DNA from: Nostoc sp. UHCC 0302 | Lineage (GTDB): Bacteria > Cyanobacteriota > Cyanobacteriia > Cyanobacteriales > Nostocaceae | Assembly: GCF_038096175.1 (NCBI RefSeq) | Contig: NZ_CP151099.1 | Coordinates: 5,496,001 to 5,560,000, forward strand | Length of the DNA stretch: 64,000 bases | Direction: 5' to 3' | Shown: piece by piece, positions 48,159-57,095 of the stretch | Layout of the letters: each line of letters starts with the position of its first letter | Position numbering within the stretch: position 1 is the first letter of the stretch | Made by a program: the position numbers and the translations under genes | Notes under the pieces: generated by a model | Seen by the model: the letters and a program-made list of their open reading frames with translations, nothing else | Database searches by the model: none | What the model was told of the DNA's origin: nothing

Positions 48159-49934
48159 ATGGTAATTGCCTTTAAAAATGTTAATCAACTTTGGGCTTAT
48201 ATTTTAACGGAGACGTTAAAGCGCCTGGGATTGACTTGTGCCGTTATTTGTCCTGGTTCACGTTCTACACCCTTAGCCGTCGCCTTTGCCCAGCAAGCAC
48301 CTGAGATTGAAGCAATTTCTGTTCTCGATGAACGTTCTGCCGCCTTTTTTGCCTTGGGACAAGCAAAAGCCACTGGACTTCCTGTGGTACTTGTTTGCAC
48401 CTCTGGCACAGCAGGGGCGAATTTTTACCCAGCCTTAATTGAAGCCAAAGAAAGTCGCGTACCACTTTTGGTGTTAACAGGCGATAGACCACAAGAATTA
48501 CGAAATTGTCACTCTGGGCAAACTATAGACCAGTGGAAATTATATGGTACTTACCCAAACTGGCAAGCAGAGTTAGCTTTACCTTCCTCAGAAATGGGAA
48601 TGCTAGCTTATCTACGGCAAACAATAATTCATGGGTGGGAGCGATCGCAAACTCCCACAAGGGGGCCAGTCCATCTGAATATTCCCTTTCGCGATCCTCT
48701 TGCGCCTGTTCCTGATGCAAAGACGTTTCATGAAACGCCTCTACAATTATTGCAGTCACAGTTTCAGCCAGAAGAGTTTTTTGCTGGAATAACAAGTACC
48801 ACCCAATTCTCGATTTCCAATTCCCGATTTCCTGTCCCTGAAGAATGGCAGCAATGCGATCGCGGCATTATCATCGCTGGCGTTGCCCAACCGCAGCAGC
48901 CACAAGAATATGTAAAAGCGATCGCTCAACTTTCCCAAAATCTCAAATGGCCAGTACTAGCTGAGGGACTCTCCCCTGTAAGAAATTATGCTGACCTCAA
49001 CCCTTATTTAATTTCCACCTATGACCTGATTTTGCGAAATCATCAATTAGCAAAGCAGCTAGCGCCCAAAATGGTAATTCAGGTGGGTGAAATGCCTACA
49101 AGTAAAGAACTGCGTACCTGGATAGATGCAACTCAACCGCGACGTTGGGTAATTGACCCCAGTGACCAAAACCTTGACCCCCTTCACGGTAAGACAACTC
49201 ACCTGCGGATTGGTATAGAAGAATTGGGGAGTGGGGGAGAAACTGATTCTTCTTTCCTCTGCTCTTCTGACTATCTACAACTGTGGTGTGCAGCAGAAAA
49301 GCAAGTTAGGGCAGCTGTTAACCACACATTGGAGACAATGGAGGAGTTATTTGAAGGGAAAGCCGCTTGGTTGCTGTCTCAGTTACTACCGCCTTTGACT
49401 CCATTATTTATTGCCAATAGTATGCCTGTGCGGGATGTGGAATTTTTCTGGCAATCGAATAATTCAGGTGTGCGATCGTATTTTAACCGTGGTGCAAATG
49501 GCATTGATGGTACATTATCCACTGCTTTGGGAATTGCCCATCGCCATCAAAGTAGTGTGATGTTAACTGGAGATTTAGCGCTGTTGCACGACACCAATGG
49601 TTTTTTAATCCGTAACAAATTTGTTGGGCATCTGACAATAGTGTTAATTAACAATAATGGCGGTGGGATTTTTGAAATGTTACCCATTGCCAAGTTTGAC
49701 CCACTCTTTGAAGAATTTTTTGGTACTCCACAGGATATTGATTTCGCCCAGTTGTGCGCTACTTACGGTGTAGAACATGAAGTGATGACTTCTTGGGAGC
49801 AGTTAAAGCAAAGATTAAATCCATTGCCAAACAAAGGGATTAGGGTTTTGGAGTTGCAGACCAATCGCAAAAAAGATGCCAAATGGCGACAAGAAAATTT
49901 GGCAAAGTTTGCAGTATATGGTGGAGTTAAATAA
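48159..49934 (+). CDS. menD: SEPHCHC synthase, menaquinone/phylloquinone biosynthesis
   Basis: The protein (591 residues from the ATG at 48159; a TTG at 48150 would add three) is a thiamine-diphosphate enzyme that joins 2-oxoglutarate and isochorismate. Motifs are VICPGSRSTPLAVAFA, VLDERSAAFFALGQAKATG, LVLTGDRPQELR and the ThDP/Mg region TGDLALLHDTNG with INNNGGGIFEMLP. In cyanobacteria this route makes phylloquinone for photosystem I; menB lies 1.8 kb downstream. Two short repeats (48805-48832) encode the odd stretch QFSISNSRFPVP, and a Ser-rich patch (GSGGETDSSFL) may be another insertion. Confidence 0.96.
   Translation: MVIAFKNVNQLWAYILTETLKRLGLTCAVICPGSRSTPLAVAFAQQAPEIEAISVLDERSAAFFALGQAKATGLPVVLVCTSGTAGANFYPALIEAKESRVPLLVLTGDRPQELRNCHSGQTIDQWKLYGTYPNWQAELALPSSEMGMLAYLRQTIIHGWERSQTPTRGPVHLNIPFRDPLAPVPDAKTFHETPLQLLQSQFQPEEFFAGITSTTQFSISNSRFPVPEEWQQCDRGIIIAGVAQPQQPQEYVKAIAQLSQNLKWPVLAEGLSPVRNYADLNPYLISTYDLILRNHQLAKQLAPKMVIQVGEMPTSKELRTWIDATQPRRWVIDPSDQNLDPLHGKTTHLRIGIEELGSGGETDSSFLCSSDYLQLWCAAEKQVRAAVNHTLETMEELFEGKAAWLLSQLLPPLTPLFIANSMPVRDVEFFWQSNNSGVRSYFNRGANGIDGTLSTALGIAHRHQSSVMLTGDLALLHDTNGFLIRNKFVGHLTIVLINNNGGGIFEMLPIAKFDPLFEEFFGTPQDIDFAQLCATYGVEHEVMTSWEQLKQRLNPLPNKGIRVLELQTNRKKDAKWRQENLAKFAVYGGVK
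48805..48832. repeat. Two tandem 14-mers inside menD
   Basis: AATTCTCGATTTCC (48805-48818) and AATTCCCGATTTCC (48819-48832) differ at one base. They form a double-heptamer-like tandem repeat within coding sequence, in a surface-loop position of MenD. Confidence 0.8.
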
Positions 49935-50287
49935 GCGATCGCACAAAAACTTCTGCTAAAAGTAAAAGCCTTTATAGATAATTTCTCTGTCCATTAATAT
50001 TTTGACTCCTCAAAAAATTGTTTAATCCCATACTCAGTATCCTATTGGATCTAGACAAGAATTGTAGTTTCCTTTTTTACTTGCTTTATACAATTTTACG
50101 CAATACCTGATACAAATAATAGTTTTCTAATTCTTTATTTGAAAGACAATAATAATTTAATTATGTCCTAATTTTTCTGTGAATAACTAGTTTTAAAATG
50201 AAAAATTTAAATTTAATTTAGTTGAAAACTAGATTGATCATCTAGAATATAAAAGTCAAATCAACCGCTAATTTAAAGAATAAAACT
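49935..50287. other. Intergenic region after menD
   Basis: This stretch is AT-rich with no open frame, clear terminator or repeat. It should hold the promoter of the first small leader-peptide gene. Confidence 0.4.
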
Positions 50288-50527
50288 ATGGCTGAAATAG
50301 TAATTTCCGACTTACACCTTATTGATGTGGGTAAAATTCAGAATGTTCTGGATACAGTACAAGCGAAGACTATATTGGGTGGCTTTCCTTATATTTATAT
50401 ATTCACTATTAATGATGGCGGCATAAACACCGTATCAGATACAATTGAAGGTGCATACAATGTTCACGATAACAGGTTTTCTAGTATAGACTTTTCAAGG
50501 TCAATTCGCAATTGGGTCTATGCTTAA
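50288..50527 (+). CDS. Small peptide precursor with double-glycine-type leader
   Basis: This 79-residue protein begins MAEIVISDLH and reaches ILGG at residues 29-32, followed by FPYIYIFTINDGGINT. The layout (short leader with I/V-I-S-D-L-H, then GG, then a core) resembles leaders removed by C39 peptidase-exporters from bacteriocin-like cyanobacterial peptides. The core would be 47 residues, without cysteines, ending SIDFSRSIRNWVYA. A paralogue lies at 50978-51241. No maturation or export gene is adjacent; the window's own ABC exporter has a degenerate C39 domain. Function is not known. Confidence 0.6.
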   Translation: MAEIVISDLHLIDVGKIQNVLDTVQAKTILGGFPYIYIFTINDGGINTVSDTIEGAYNVHDNRFSSIDFSRSIRNWVYA

Positions 50528-50977
50528 TTACTGAGAATTAATGAGGTTGTGTTGCAATGAGTCACAGGTAGAGTTTCTAACATCCCTACAGAGAAGCAAC
50601 AAAGCAGATTGGATAAAAGACTAGTACGTAAACTTTTCTGAAAATAGGGTAGCTTTTAAGAATTTAGACGTATTAACTCAAAAGCTAAATATGTGTAAAA
50701 CATCGTAGTAACTACCTACAGACAACCTTTACAGTTTTATCAGCCTCTCATGAGTATCCACTGGTTTGCAGAGGTTTACCAACTTGTAAAAAATGGTGTT
50801 GGAATTCTCTTGGCAGCGCTTGCTCATTAAATAAACCAAACCAGAAAGTACTATGCCGATAGTGCGATCGCTTTAATTATTGGAGGCGTTCTCCACAACT
50901 TTGTTAGCTTATTTATTGGCAATTACGCCTTACTAAAGTTGCACAGCTGTTTATAACCTGACCTAGAAATTAAGACA
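50528..50977. other. Gap between the two leader-peptide genes, with a possible remnant
   Basis: A 26-codon frame from the ATG at 50750 (MSIHWFAEVYQLVKNGVGIL, stop near 50828) continues past its stop, in the same frame, as a second open stretch containing ADSAIALIIGGVLHNFVSLF that ends near 50956. This could be a small membrane-protein remnant, but I do not recognise a family. No terminator was seen. Confidence 0.3.
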
Positions 50978-51241
50978 ATGACTAAAATAGTAATTTCTGA
51001 CTTACATCCTAGTGATACGAAGACATTTTTGTATGACCTAAATTCAGTACAAAATGATGCTATATTGGGAAGTATTTTTAAAAATTTATTGGGTGATTAT
51101 CCCAATCTTCAGTTAACTACCATTCAGGATGGTGTAAATAATACATCATCTACATATCATAGCCCCTTTGGTTTCTATGATAACAAGATTCTTACTATAG
51201 ATTTTTCAAGATTAACTATCAATTTGATAGTGTTAATTTGA
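50978..51241 (+). CDS. Small peptide precursor, paralogue with a GS leader end
   Basis: This 87-residue protein begins MTKIVISDLHPSD and has ILGS at residues 29-32, where the paralogue at 50288 has ILGG. The core shares the pattern of the paralogue: an IQDGVNNTSSTY stretch against INDGGINTVSDT, then YDNK.. IDFSR against HDNR.. IDFSR. It has no cysteines. The change from GG to GS may still allow cleavage (GG, GA and GS ends are known in such leaders) or may mark loss of function. The DNA around both starts is also similar, so the pair arose by duplication. Confidence 0.58.
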   Translation: MTKIVISDLHPSDTKTFLYDLNSVQNDAILGSIFKNLLGDYPNLQLTTIQDGVNNTSSTYHSPFGFYDNKILTIDFSRLTINLIVLI

Positions 51242-51702
51242 ATTTTTATGTCATCAAGTGATGCTGCATAAACCTTTGGATAAGGAAAATACATCAATAG
51301 GTACATTTTGGCTTTCGTAGAGACGTGCGAATAGATTTTTATATCTATTCGCAAATTTTTTATTGTTTACTCAATTAATAGTTAATAATAGTTTGCTTAT
51401 CTTCAATGCTTAAATATATAGTAAGCCTATTTGATTTGTAACAATTCGCTATCTAGATCCCCGACTTCTCAAAGAAGTCGGGGATCTAACTTTTCACGAA
51501 TGATTTAAGCTCACTAGAGATTAAAACTATTCATTAACTCTACAGTTGGGTGAATCGAAAGGTTTTCCCAAAAGGGCGATCGCTAAAAACAGCGTAATTT
51601 ATGATACTGCGTACTCCGTAGTCAATCGAAAAGTGAAAAAACTGACAACTGACAAAGAACTTACGATAAAATTCTCAGGTTCTCAAATCCTGTACCTGAG
51701 CA
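51242..51702. other. Intergenic region upstream of menB
   Basis: No gene is supported. A perfect hairpin repeat (51455-51487) is listed separately. A 71-codon frame at 51546-51761 overlaps menB in another frame and is not believed. The menB promoter should lie here. Confidence 0.45.
51455..51487. repeat. Perfect 15-bp hairpin repeat
   Basis: AGATCCCCGACTTCT (51455-51469) and its exact reverse complement (51473-51487) are separated by three bases. This GATCCCCGACTTCT palindrome type is dispersed in Nostoc-like genomes. Only one copy was seen in this window. Confidence 0.85.
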
Positions 51703-52536
51703 ATGCAAATCAACTGGCAAACCGCCAAAACCTACGAAGACATCCTGTATCACAAAACTGACGGCATTGCTAAAATTACAATCAACCGCCCCCATAAGCG
51801 CAATGCTTTCCGTCCCCAGACAGTATTTGAACTATGTGATGCTTTTTGTGACGCCCGTGAAGATACTAGTATTGGCGTCGTACTATTTACGGGTGCTGGC
51901 CCGCATACTGATGGCAAATATGCCTTTTGTGCTGGTGGCGATCAAAGTGTGCGGGGACAAGCTGGTTATGTGGACGATGCTGGTATCCCCCGCTTAAATG
52001 TGCTGGACTTACAGCGGCTGATTCGTTCCATGCCGAAAGTGGTAATTGCTTTAGTAGCTGGATATGCTATTGGTGGTGGTCATGTTCTGCATTTGATTTG
52101 TGACCTAACAATCGCTGCTGATAATGCCATTTTCGGACAGACTGGGCCGAAAGTTGGCAGTTTCGACGGCGGTTTTGGCGCGAGTTATCTTGCTCGCGTT
52201 GTCGGACAAAAAAAGGCGCGAGAAATTTGGTTTCTCTGCCGTCAATATGATGCACAACAAGCCTTGGATATGGGTTTAGTTAATTGTGTTGTTCCAGTAG
52301 ATAAACTAGAAGTTGAAGGTATTCAATGGGCGCAAGAGATTTTAGACAAAAGTCCGATTGCGATTCGGTGTCTCAAAGCCGCATTCAATGCTGATTGTGA
52401 CGGACAAGCCGGTTTACAAGAACTAGCTGGAAATGCCACCCTACTCTATTACATGACAGAGGAAGGATCTGAAGGAAAACAAGCATTTCTTGAGAAGCGT
52501 CCACCGAATTTTCGCGCCTTCCCTTGGTTACCTTAG
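51703..52536 (+). CDS. menB: 1,4-dihydroxy-2-naphthoyl-CoA synthase
   Basis: This 277-residue protein belongs to the crotonase superfamily and has MenB hallmarks: [46 protein letters not shown] (oxyanion hole), [16 protein letters not shown] and the C-terminal [11 protein letters not shown]. It closes the naphthoate ring in phylloquinone synthesis. menD lies upstream on the same strand, but unrelated small genes and repeats separate them, so they are probably transcribed apart. A strong terminator follows. Confidence 0.97.
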   Translation: MQINWQTAKTYEDILYHKTDGIAKITINRPHKRNAFRPQTVFELCDAFCDAREDTSIGVVLFTGAGPHTDGKYAFCAGGDQSVRGQAGYVDDAGIPRLNVLDLQRLIRSMPKVVIALVAGYAIGGGHVLHLICDLTIAADNAIFGQTGPKVGSFDGGFGASYLARVVGQKKAREIWFLCRQYDAQQALDMGLVNCVVPVDKLEVEGIQWAQEILDKSPIAIRCLKAAFNADCDGQAGLQELAGNATLLYYMTEEGSEGKQAFLEKRPPNFRAFPWLP

Positions 52537-52542
52537 AATTGC

Positions 52543-52576
52543 AAAAATCGCACCCTTTTAACGGGGTGCGATTTTT
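52543..52576 (+). terminator. Rho-independent terminator of menB
   Basis: AAAAATCGCACCC (52543-52555) pairs perfectly with GGGTGCGATTTTT (52564-52576) across an 8-base loop and ends in T residues, 7 bp past the menB stop. The A-run on the left makes it usable in both directions. Confidence 0.92.
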
Positions 52577-52663
52577 GAAGATGAAACGTTTACAGCACGA
52601 GAAATCTTAAAAGCAAATATTATTTTTAGCAGACTATAAAACTCTTCCAGTAATAATGGATCA

Positions 52664-52978
52664 TTAAATAAGCACTGCCTTAGTTTTTATCTCTTCAGAG
52701 GCGCAGATGGTTGTTTCCTCTACAGGAGTAATAGCAGTATTGTCTAAATCTGAACTTAGAGAATGAGAAGAAGCTAAAACTGGTGTTGCATCTGGCAAAG
52801 TCCAAGAATCTTCCAAAGTCTCCCAAGAAGGCGCAAAAGGTGGGAGCGCTAAAGAGCAAGCTTTCCAAGTTGCTTGCACTGGCGCTCCCAACTGCTGACA
52901 AGTTCCACCACGGCGACCCTCTGGCTGGTAATGACGGCAATATCGACAGGCAGATGCTAAAAATTTAATGGGTTTCAT
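52664..52978 (-). CDS. Small Cys-rich cyanobacterial protein
   Basis: This 104-residue protein begins MKPIKFLASACRYCRHYQPE and continues GRRGGTCQQLGAPV.. WKACSLALPPFAPSWE. The four cysteines in the first 45 residues (spacing CXXC, then about 14 and about 14) could bind a metal. I recall this N-terminal pattern as conserved among cyanobacteria but know no function. The C-terminal half is Ser/Thr/Glu-rich and probably disordered. It is convergent with menB; the terminator between them may serve both. Confidence 0.75.
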   Translation of the reverse strand: MKPIKFLASACRYCRHYQPEGRRGGTCQQLGAPVQATWKACSLALPPFAPSWETLEDSWTLPDATPVLASSHSLSSDLDNTAITPVEETTICASEEIKTKAVLI

Positions 52979-53814
52979 TTGGGTTCATCTTTAGTGCCGT
53001 TTTTGGCTGATTTTCACCCTTATATTTTCCTTCTATATATAAAGACTGATTAGAGGCAAAAAGCTGTTATTTGACATAGGTTCTAGCGATCCCGACGAAA
53101 AAATAAATTTTAGAATATTTTTATATTGTTGTTATATTTTTAAATATTCTCTAGAGTGTAACAGTACGAATCTTGGCTAAAACTTATTAGGGATCAATGT
53201 TAAAAGTAAAAGTTTCTATTCTGGCAACCGTTTAGCTTCTTCCTTAAGGGTAGCTTAGGGCAGGACTTAGAGCGTAATTTGTCTGCTTTACCTAGCATTA
53301 GTTGAGCATTTTAACAAAAAATTAGGATGTGTCTCAAGAATTAGAACTCTTTTCTACCACTGCGGCAAGTTACTTCAGTATAAATTCTGTTCAAGGAATA
53401 ATTGCTAAACTGTTTTTTCCGTTAATTTGGACAGAATTTATATAAAGTACTGTCTTGTTTGTTGAGATCCTTGGAGTGAAAGCAAGCTAACTCTCTAGGA
53501 ATAAGCATTAGTACCTTCTGCTGAATTAATTATATCTAGCAAAAACGAAGAGTTAGTTCTCTACCACCTCTTTGCGCTCTCCACTCAAAAGCTATGACTT
53601 CCATATTTGTTAATGTTTGCAAAACCACGAACATCAAAAGATTGTCAAAATTAGGCTAGATTGTGAATTAGACAAAAATATCTTTACTTTTATTGCAAAA
53701 ATTTCAATTCTATTGAGCATATTTCACAACGGCATGAGGATTTGACCGTTCAATTCAGCCTATTGTTCCAAATCCTCCGTAAAGATGTAATTTATGAAGG
53801 CAAAAATCTAACAA
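52979..53814. other. Intergenic region between the Cys-rich gene and the DciA-like gene
   Basis: No supported gene, hairpin or repeat was recognised in this stretch of about 840 bp. It is moderately AT-rich. It contains the upstream region of the minus-strand Cys-rich gene and the downstream region of the DciA-like gene. Confidence 0.4.
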
Positions 53815-54366
53815 TTATTTTGATAATCGTTTAGCAGTACAAAAAGCACAGACATCCCAGCGATCAAGTTCCCCAGGTGGAGTAGGGCTTTGGCACTGAG
53901 GACAAAGTGGTAAACCATGCGATCGCGCTTGCATTGTCCTTGCCCAATGTCCAAACGCAGCATTCGCATCCTGAATAGTGGGTGTAGCATCAGGGCGGTG
54001 ACTAATCTCATCACCAAGGTAACTCGGATGCTCTTGCGGCAAAACTGTTTGTTGCTGTTTTCTCTCCCTAGATGAATCCTGCCAACCAGCAGTAGAAAAA
54101 CGAATATCAACTAAAGGTGTTGGCAGCTTTTGATTTAGCTTTAAAAGCAACGACGAGCGCCCAAAAGTCAGGTTTTGCGCCCAAGCAGCACTAGAAGTTG
54201 CTACCCACAAAACATCGCGTTGAATTGATAATGGTCGAGTATGTGAGGCAACCACTGGATCAACCACTTCAGCCCAACATTTGAGCAGGCGTTGAAATGG
54301 TTGCTCCTGCCATTTAGCCTGCTTTTGTAAAATGCTTAAAATACCATTAACTGATTTTAACGACAT
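53815..54366 (-). CDS. DciA-like protein (DUF721) with C-terminal zinc ribbon
   Basis: With the start at 54366 (MSLKSVNGILSILQ) the protein has 183 residues; a start at 54420 would add 18 residues coded by tandem-repeat sequence (GTCAGTACTCAGCACC) and is less likely. The DUF721 domain covers about residues 1-95 (RLLKCWAEVVDPVVASHTRPL, LWVATSSAAWAQNLTF). DUF721 proteins include DciA, the ancestral loader of the replicative helicase DnaB. A zinc ribbon follows near the C-terminus (CPQCQSP and CAFC), an addition seen in cyanobacterial members. It is divergent from the SPOR-like gene. Confidence 0.82.
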   Translation of the reverse strand: MSLKSVNGILSILQKQAKWQEQPFQRLLKCWAEVVDPVVASHTRPLSIQRDVLWVATSSAAWAQNLTFGRSSLLLKLNQKLPTPLVDIRFSTAGWQDSSRERKQQQTVLPQEHPSYLGDEISHRPDATPTIQDANAAFGHWARTMQARSHGLPLCPQCQSPTPPGELDRWDVCAFCTAKRLSK

Positions 54367-54535
54367 CTTTAAGGTGCTGAGTACTGACTTTTTGCTGAGC
54401 TTCAGCTTCGAGGCTATCATTTACTTTGTTGTAAATGATAGTTCATGAGTCTCTATCTATTAGATAATTTTCGCTAGTATTGGCACAAAAGTATCTAAAG
54501 TTAATCCAGCAGTCTACGTTTGCGGCACAGAGGCA

Positions 54536-55960
54536 ATGACTCAAAACCCCCTGAACGATTCCAGTACTCAATCGCCTAAAACACCTGGGCTGAAGCCAGC
54601 ACTAGCGTCAGCACTAGCGAGCTTAGAGGTGCAGCTAGATCAAGAATTAGCTCGATACCGACGCGCGCGAACTGGTTTCAGGATACCGAAGCAACCCCCT
54701 GTGGGAAGTTACATCAGCGGTAAATCTCAGCAATTACCCCTCATTTCTACGACATCGGCCAAAACTCAGCCAGCAGTAGCGGTAATCAAAACCAATCCAC
54801 CACTTGCATCTATACCTGTAAATTCTCAACGAAATTCAATACCAGCTACAGTTAAAAATGACACATCATCAGCATATTTAACCGTGAATTCTCAGGCAAG
54901 CCCAGATCCAACTACAGCCAAAAGCGCGTCATCTGTATCTCTAACCGTGAATTCTCAGCCAAACCCAGCACTAGCGATAACCAAGACTGAGGAACTGGAT
55001 AAACTCAAACTGTCCTCCATTACCGAGCCTGTGAAAACACAGATTCCACCACCCCCGCCCTCTCCCAACTCAGGCAGTATCGTCCCAGCAGCCATTAAGG
55101 CTACAAAGAGCCAAAATCTCTTACAGCCGGATAGCGCCCCCAAGCAGCCAGATGACTATTTAGAATCTAGTGAAGCACTACTGCGAAGTCTGACAGAAGA
55201 ACAACTAGAAACGAAGAAGCCAAGCAATTCTGGCGATAGTCTACTATCACCTTTGGGTATCGGCTCTATGTTGCTACTGTTATTAGCGAGTCTGACCTTG
55301 GGCTACGTGGTGTTTAATCCTAAAACTTTGCCACAGTTGAATCTTAGCAAGTTATTTAACAGCGATTCGTCTCTTAAAACAGAAAATACTCAGCAAGTTG
55401 AAACTAATACCGAACCTCAATCCCAGCCACAGATCACGTCTATACCCAAGTATCCCAATCTAGCCGCTAAAGAATTTCCTGAAGTAAGAGATCCTAATGA
55501 TGTAGTTGGCTTAAAGCCCAAAGCCCAACCAACTCCCATAACAGCAGCTAATCCAATCCCTAACCAAAATCTCAGAAATCCTCAAGCAGTATTGCCCAAC
55601 CCGATTACAGCTCCAAACCCGACAGATCCTACAGCTATTACACCAGTAGTACCAGGACAACCCTTGCCTCCCTTAAATTTGCCTCCAACCTCAACGGCAA
55701 CAACTTCGCCTCAGCCAAATGAAACCCCAGCACAGCCGATTGCAGAAATCAAACCAGGAGCAGATGGGTTTTATCATGTAGTTACAGACAATCAAGGCAA
55801 GCGCGCTTTAGCTTCAGCACGAAAAATAATTCCCGATGCCTATTTATCACCTGACAAAAAATATATTTATCTAGGTGCTGTAAAAACTCCAGAACAATTA
55901 GAAAGACAGTTGCGACTGCTAGAGTCAAAGGGAATTAAAGCAAGGGTTGAGGAGCCATAA
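54536..55960 (+). CDS. Single-pass membrane protein with SPOR-like C-terminal domain
   Basis: This 474-residue protein has a long, Ser/Pro/Thr-rich N-terminal region with internal repetition (about residues 65-140, LTVNSQ units), one membrane segment (about 241-258, IGSMLLLLLASLTLGYVV), a Pro-rich stretch and a C-terminal domain (about 405-474) with FYHVVTDNQG, AYLSPDKKYIYLGAV and LLESKGIKARVEEP. That last part has the layout of a SPOR domain, which binds denuded glycan at division septa. The role is inferred from the fold pattern only. Confidence 0.7.
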   Translation: MTQNPLNDSSTQSPKTPGLKPALASALASLEVQLDQELARYRRARTGFRIPKQPPVGSYISGKSQQLPLISTTSAKTQPAVAVIKTNPPLASIPVNSQRNSIPATVKNDTSSAYLTVNSQASPDPTTAKSASSVSLTVNSQPNPALAITKTEELDKLKLSSITEPVKTQIPPPPPSPNSGSIVPAAIKATKSQNLLQPDSAPKQPDDYLESSEALLRSLTEEQLETKKPSNSGDSLLSPLGIGSMLLLLLASLTLGYVVFNPKTLPQLNLSKLFNSDSSLKTENTQQVETNTEPQSQPQITSIPKYPNLAAKEFPEVRDPNDVVGLKPKAQPTPITAANPIPNQNLRNPQAVLPNPITAPNPTDPTAITPVVPGQPLPPLNLPPTSTATTSPQPNETPAQPIAEIKPGADGFYHVVTDNQGKRALASARKIIPDAYLSPDKKYIYLGAVKTPEQLERQLRLLESKGIKARVEEP

Positions 55961-55989
55961 GTTGTAAAAATCTACGATACCATGAGATA

Positions 55990-56165
55990 ACAGTCCTGAG
56001 TTGTGAGCCATGAGTGCTGAGTCAAGTCAAGGCTCATGGCTGCATTCAGCACTGAGTACTCATAACTTAGCATTCAGCAATCAAAACTTAGCAAGAAGTT
56101 GGAGTGGGGGCTTACTGCGCTCTCAACTTTGGTGACTCAGCACTACTCAGCACTGAGTTTCGTGA
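55990..56165. repeat. Degenerate tandem heptamers (STRR) upstream of the first PspA gene
   Basis: CTGAGTT, GTGAGCC, ATGAGTG, CTGAGTC units and later CAGCACT, CAGCACT units are strung along this stretch. The frame of the downstream gene is open through part of it, which gives a false N-terminal extension. Confidence 0.7.
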
Positions 56166-56178
56166 ATGGAGAACCGAC

Positions 56179-56931
56179 ATGGAATCGATGAAGCGTATCA
56201 TGCGGGTGATTCGCGCTAATCTCAACAGTTTGATGAGCAGTGCAGAAGATCCAGAAAAGATTCTGGAACAAACAGTGATGGAGATGCAGCAGAATTTGGT
56301 GCAACTGCGGCAAGGGGTAGCACAAGCGATCGCTACCCAAAAACGTACTGAACGACAAGCTGCGGCTGCTCAGTCTCAATCAGAAGAATGGTATCGCCGC
56401 GCCCAACTAGCACTGCAACAAGAGAACGAAGTTTTAGCAAGAGAAGCTTTGACTAAGCGCCAAGCTTACAAAGAAACTACTACAGCCCTATCTACTCAGA
56501 TAGAGCAGCAAAACGAGATAGTAGCTAGGCTAAAAAAGGATATGCGGACGCTAGAGTTAAAAATTGCGGAAGCGAAAACCAAAAAAGATATGTACATTGC
56601 CCGCGCCCGTTCTGCTGAAGCTTCTTATCGCCTCCAGGAAATGCTTGGTGGAGTTTCTGCCAGCAGCAGTCTAAGTGCCTTTGAGCGGATGGAAGAAAAA
56701 GTTTCACAGATAGAAGCTAAATCAGAAGCGATTGCTCAACTTGATAGCGACAAGTTGGAAACACAATTTGCCTCCCTAGAATCTACTAATAATGTTGATG
56801 CCGAATTGGCAGCAATGAAGGTGGAGGTTTTAAATGAGGCAGAAAAACAGCATGACAGCCGCCTGACTGAGGGCAACCAGAGTCCGGTGCTGCCGAGTCA
56901 ACAGCAATTACCTAAAACTCAAGAATCTTGA
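56179..56931 (+). CDS. PspA/IM30-family protein
   Basis: With the start at 56179 (MESMKRIMRVIRANLNSLM) the protein has 250 residues; an earlier in-frame ATG at 56104 adds 25 residues coded by repeat sequence and is rejected. The protein is almost entirely coiled coil, with family stretches SSAEDPEKILEQTVMEMQ and LVQLRQGVAQAIA. PspA/IM30 proteins assemble on membranes as ESCRT-III-like rings and rods. It lacks the clear C-terminal extra helix of Vipp1 and is a paralogue of the next gene. Confidence 0.9.
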   Translation: MESMKRIMRVIRANLNSLMSSAEDPEKILEQTVMEMQQNLVQLRQGVAQAIATQKRTERQAAAAQSQSEEWYRRAQLALQQENEVLAREALTKRQAYKETTTALSTQIEQQNEIVARLKKDMRTLELKIAEAKTKKDMYIARARSAEASYRLQEMLGGVSASSSLSAFERMEEKVSQIEAKSEAIAQLDSDKLETQFASLESTNNVDAELAAMKVEVLNEAEKQHDSRLTEGNQSPVLPSQQQLPKTQES

Positions 56932-57095
56932 TGTTCTGTTACTTACCGCAGTTTGGACATATCTTTAGAAATAAGAGTCGTTGGGAGGTTCCGATCTAAA
57001 CCGAAAAGATTACATTGAAATAAGTAGCTATTAATTAAGTAAAAAAAGCTAACTGTCTAACAAAGCGCGTAAACCACAGAAGGAAAAACAAAGTT

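Noticed and set aside
51546-51761. 71-codon frame overlapping the start of menB
   Set aside because: It overlaps a certain gene in another frame, has no clear start signal and no domain.
54367-54420. Longer N-terminus of the DciA-like protein
   Set aside because: The extra 18 residues are coded by heptamer-like repeat sequence; the internal ATG begins the DUF721 similarity.
56104-56178. Longer N-terminus of the first PspA-like protein
   Set aside because: The added sequence is translated tandem repeat, and family members begin with the amphipathic helix that starts at 56179.
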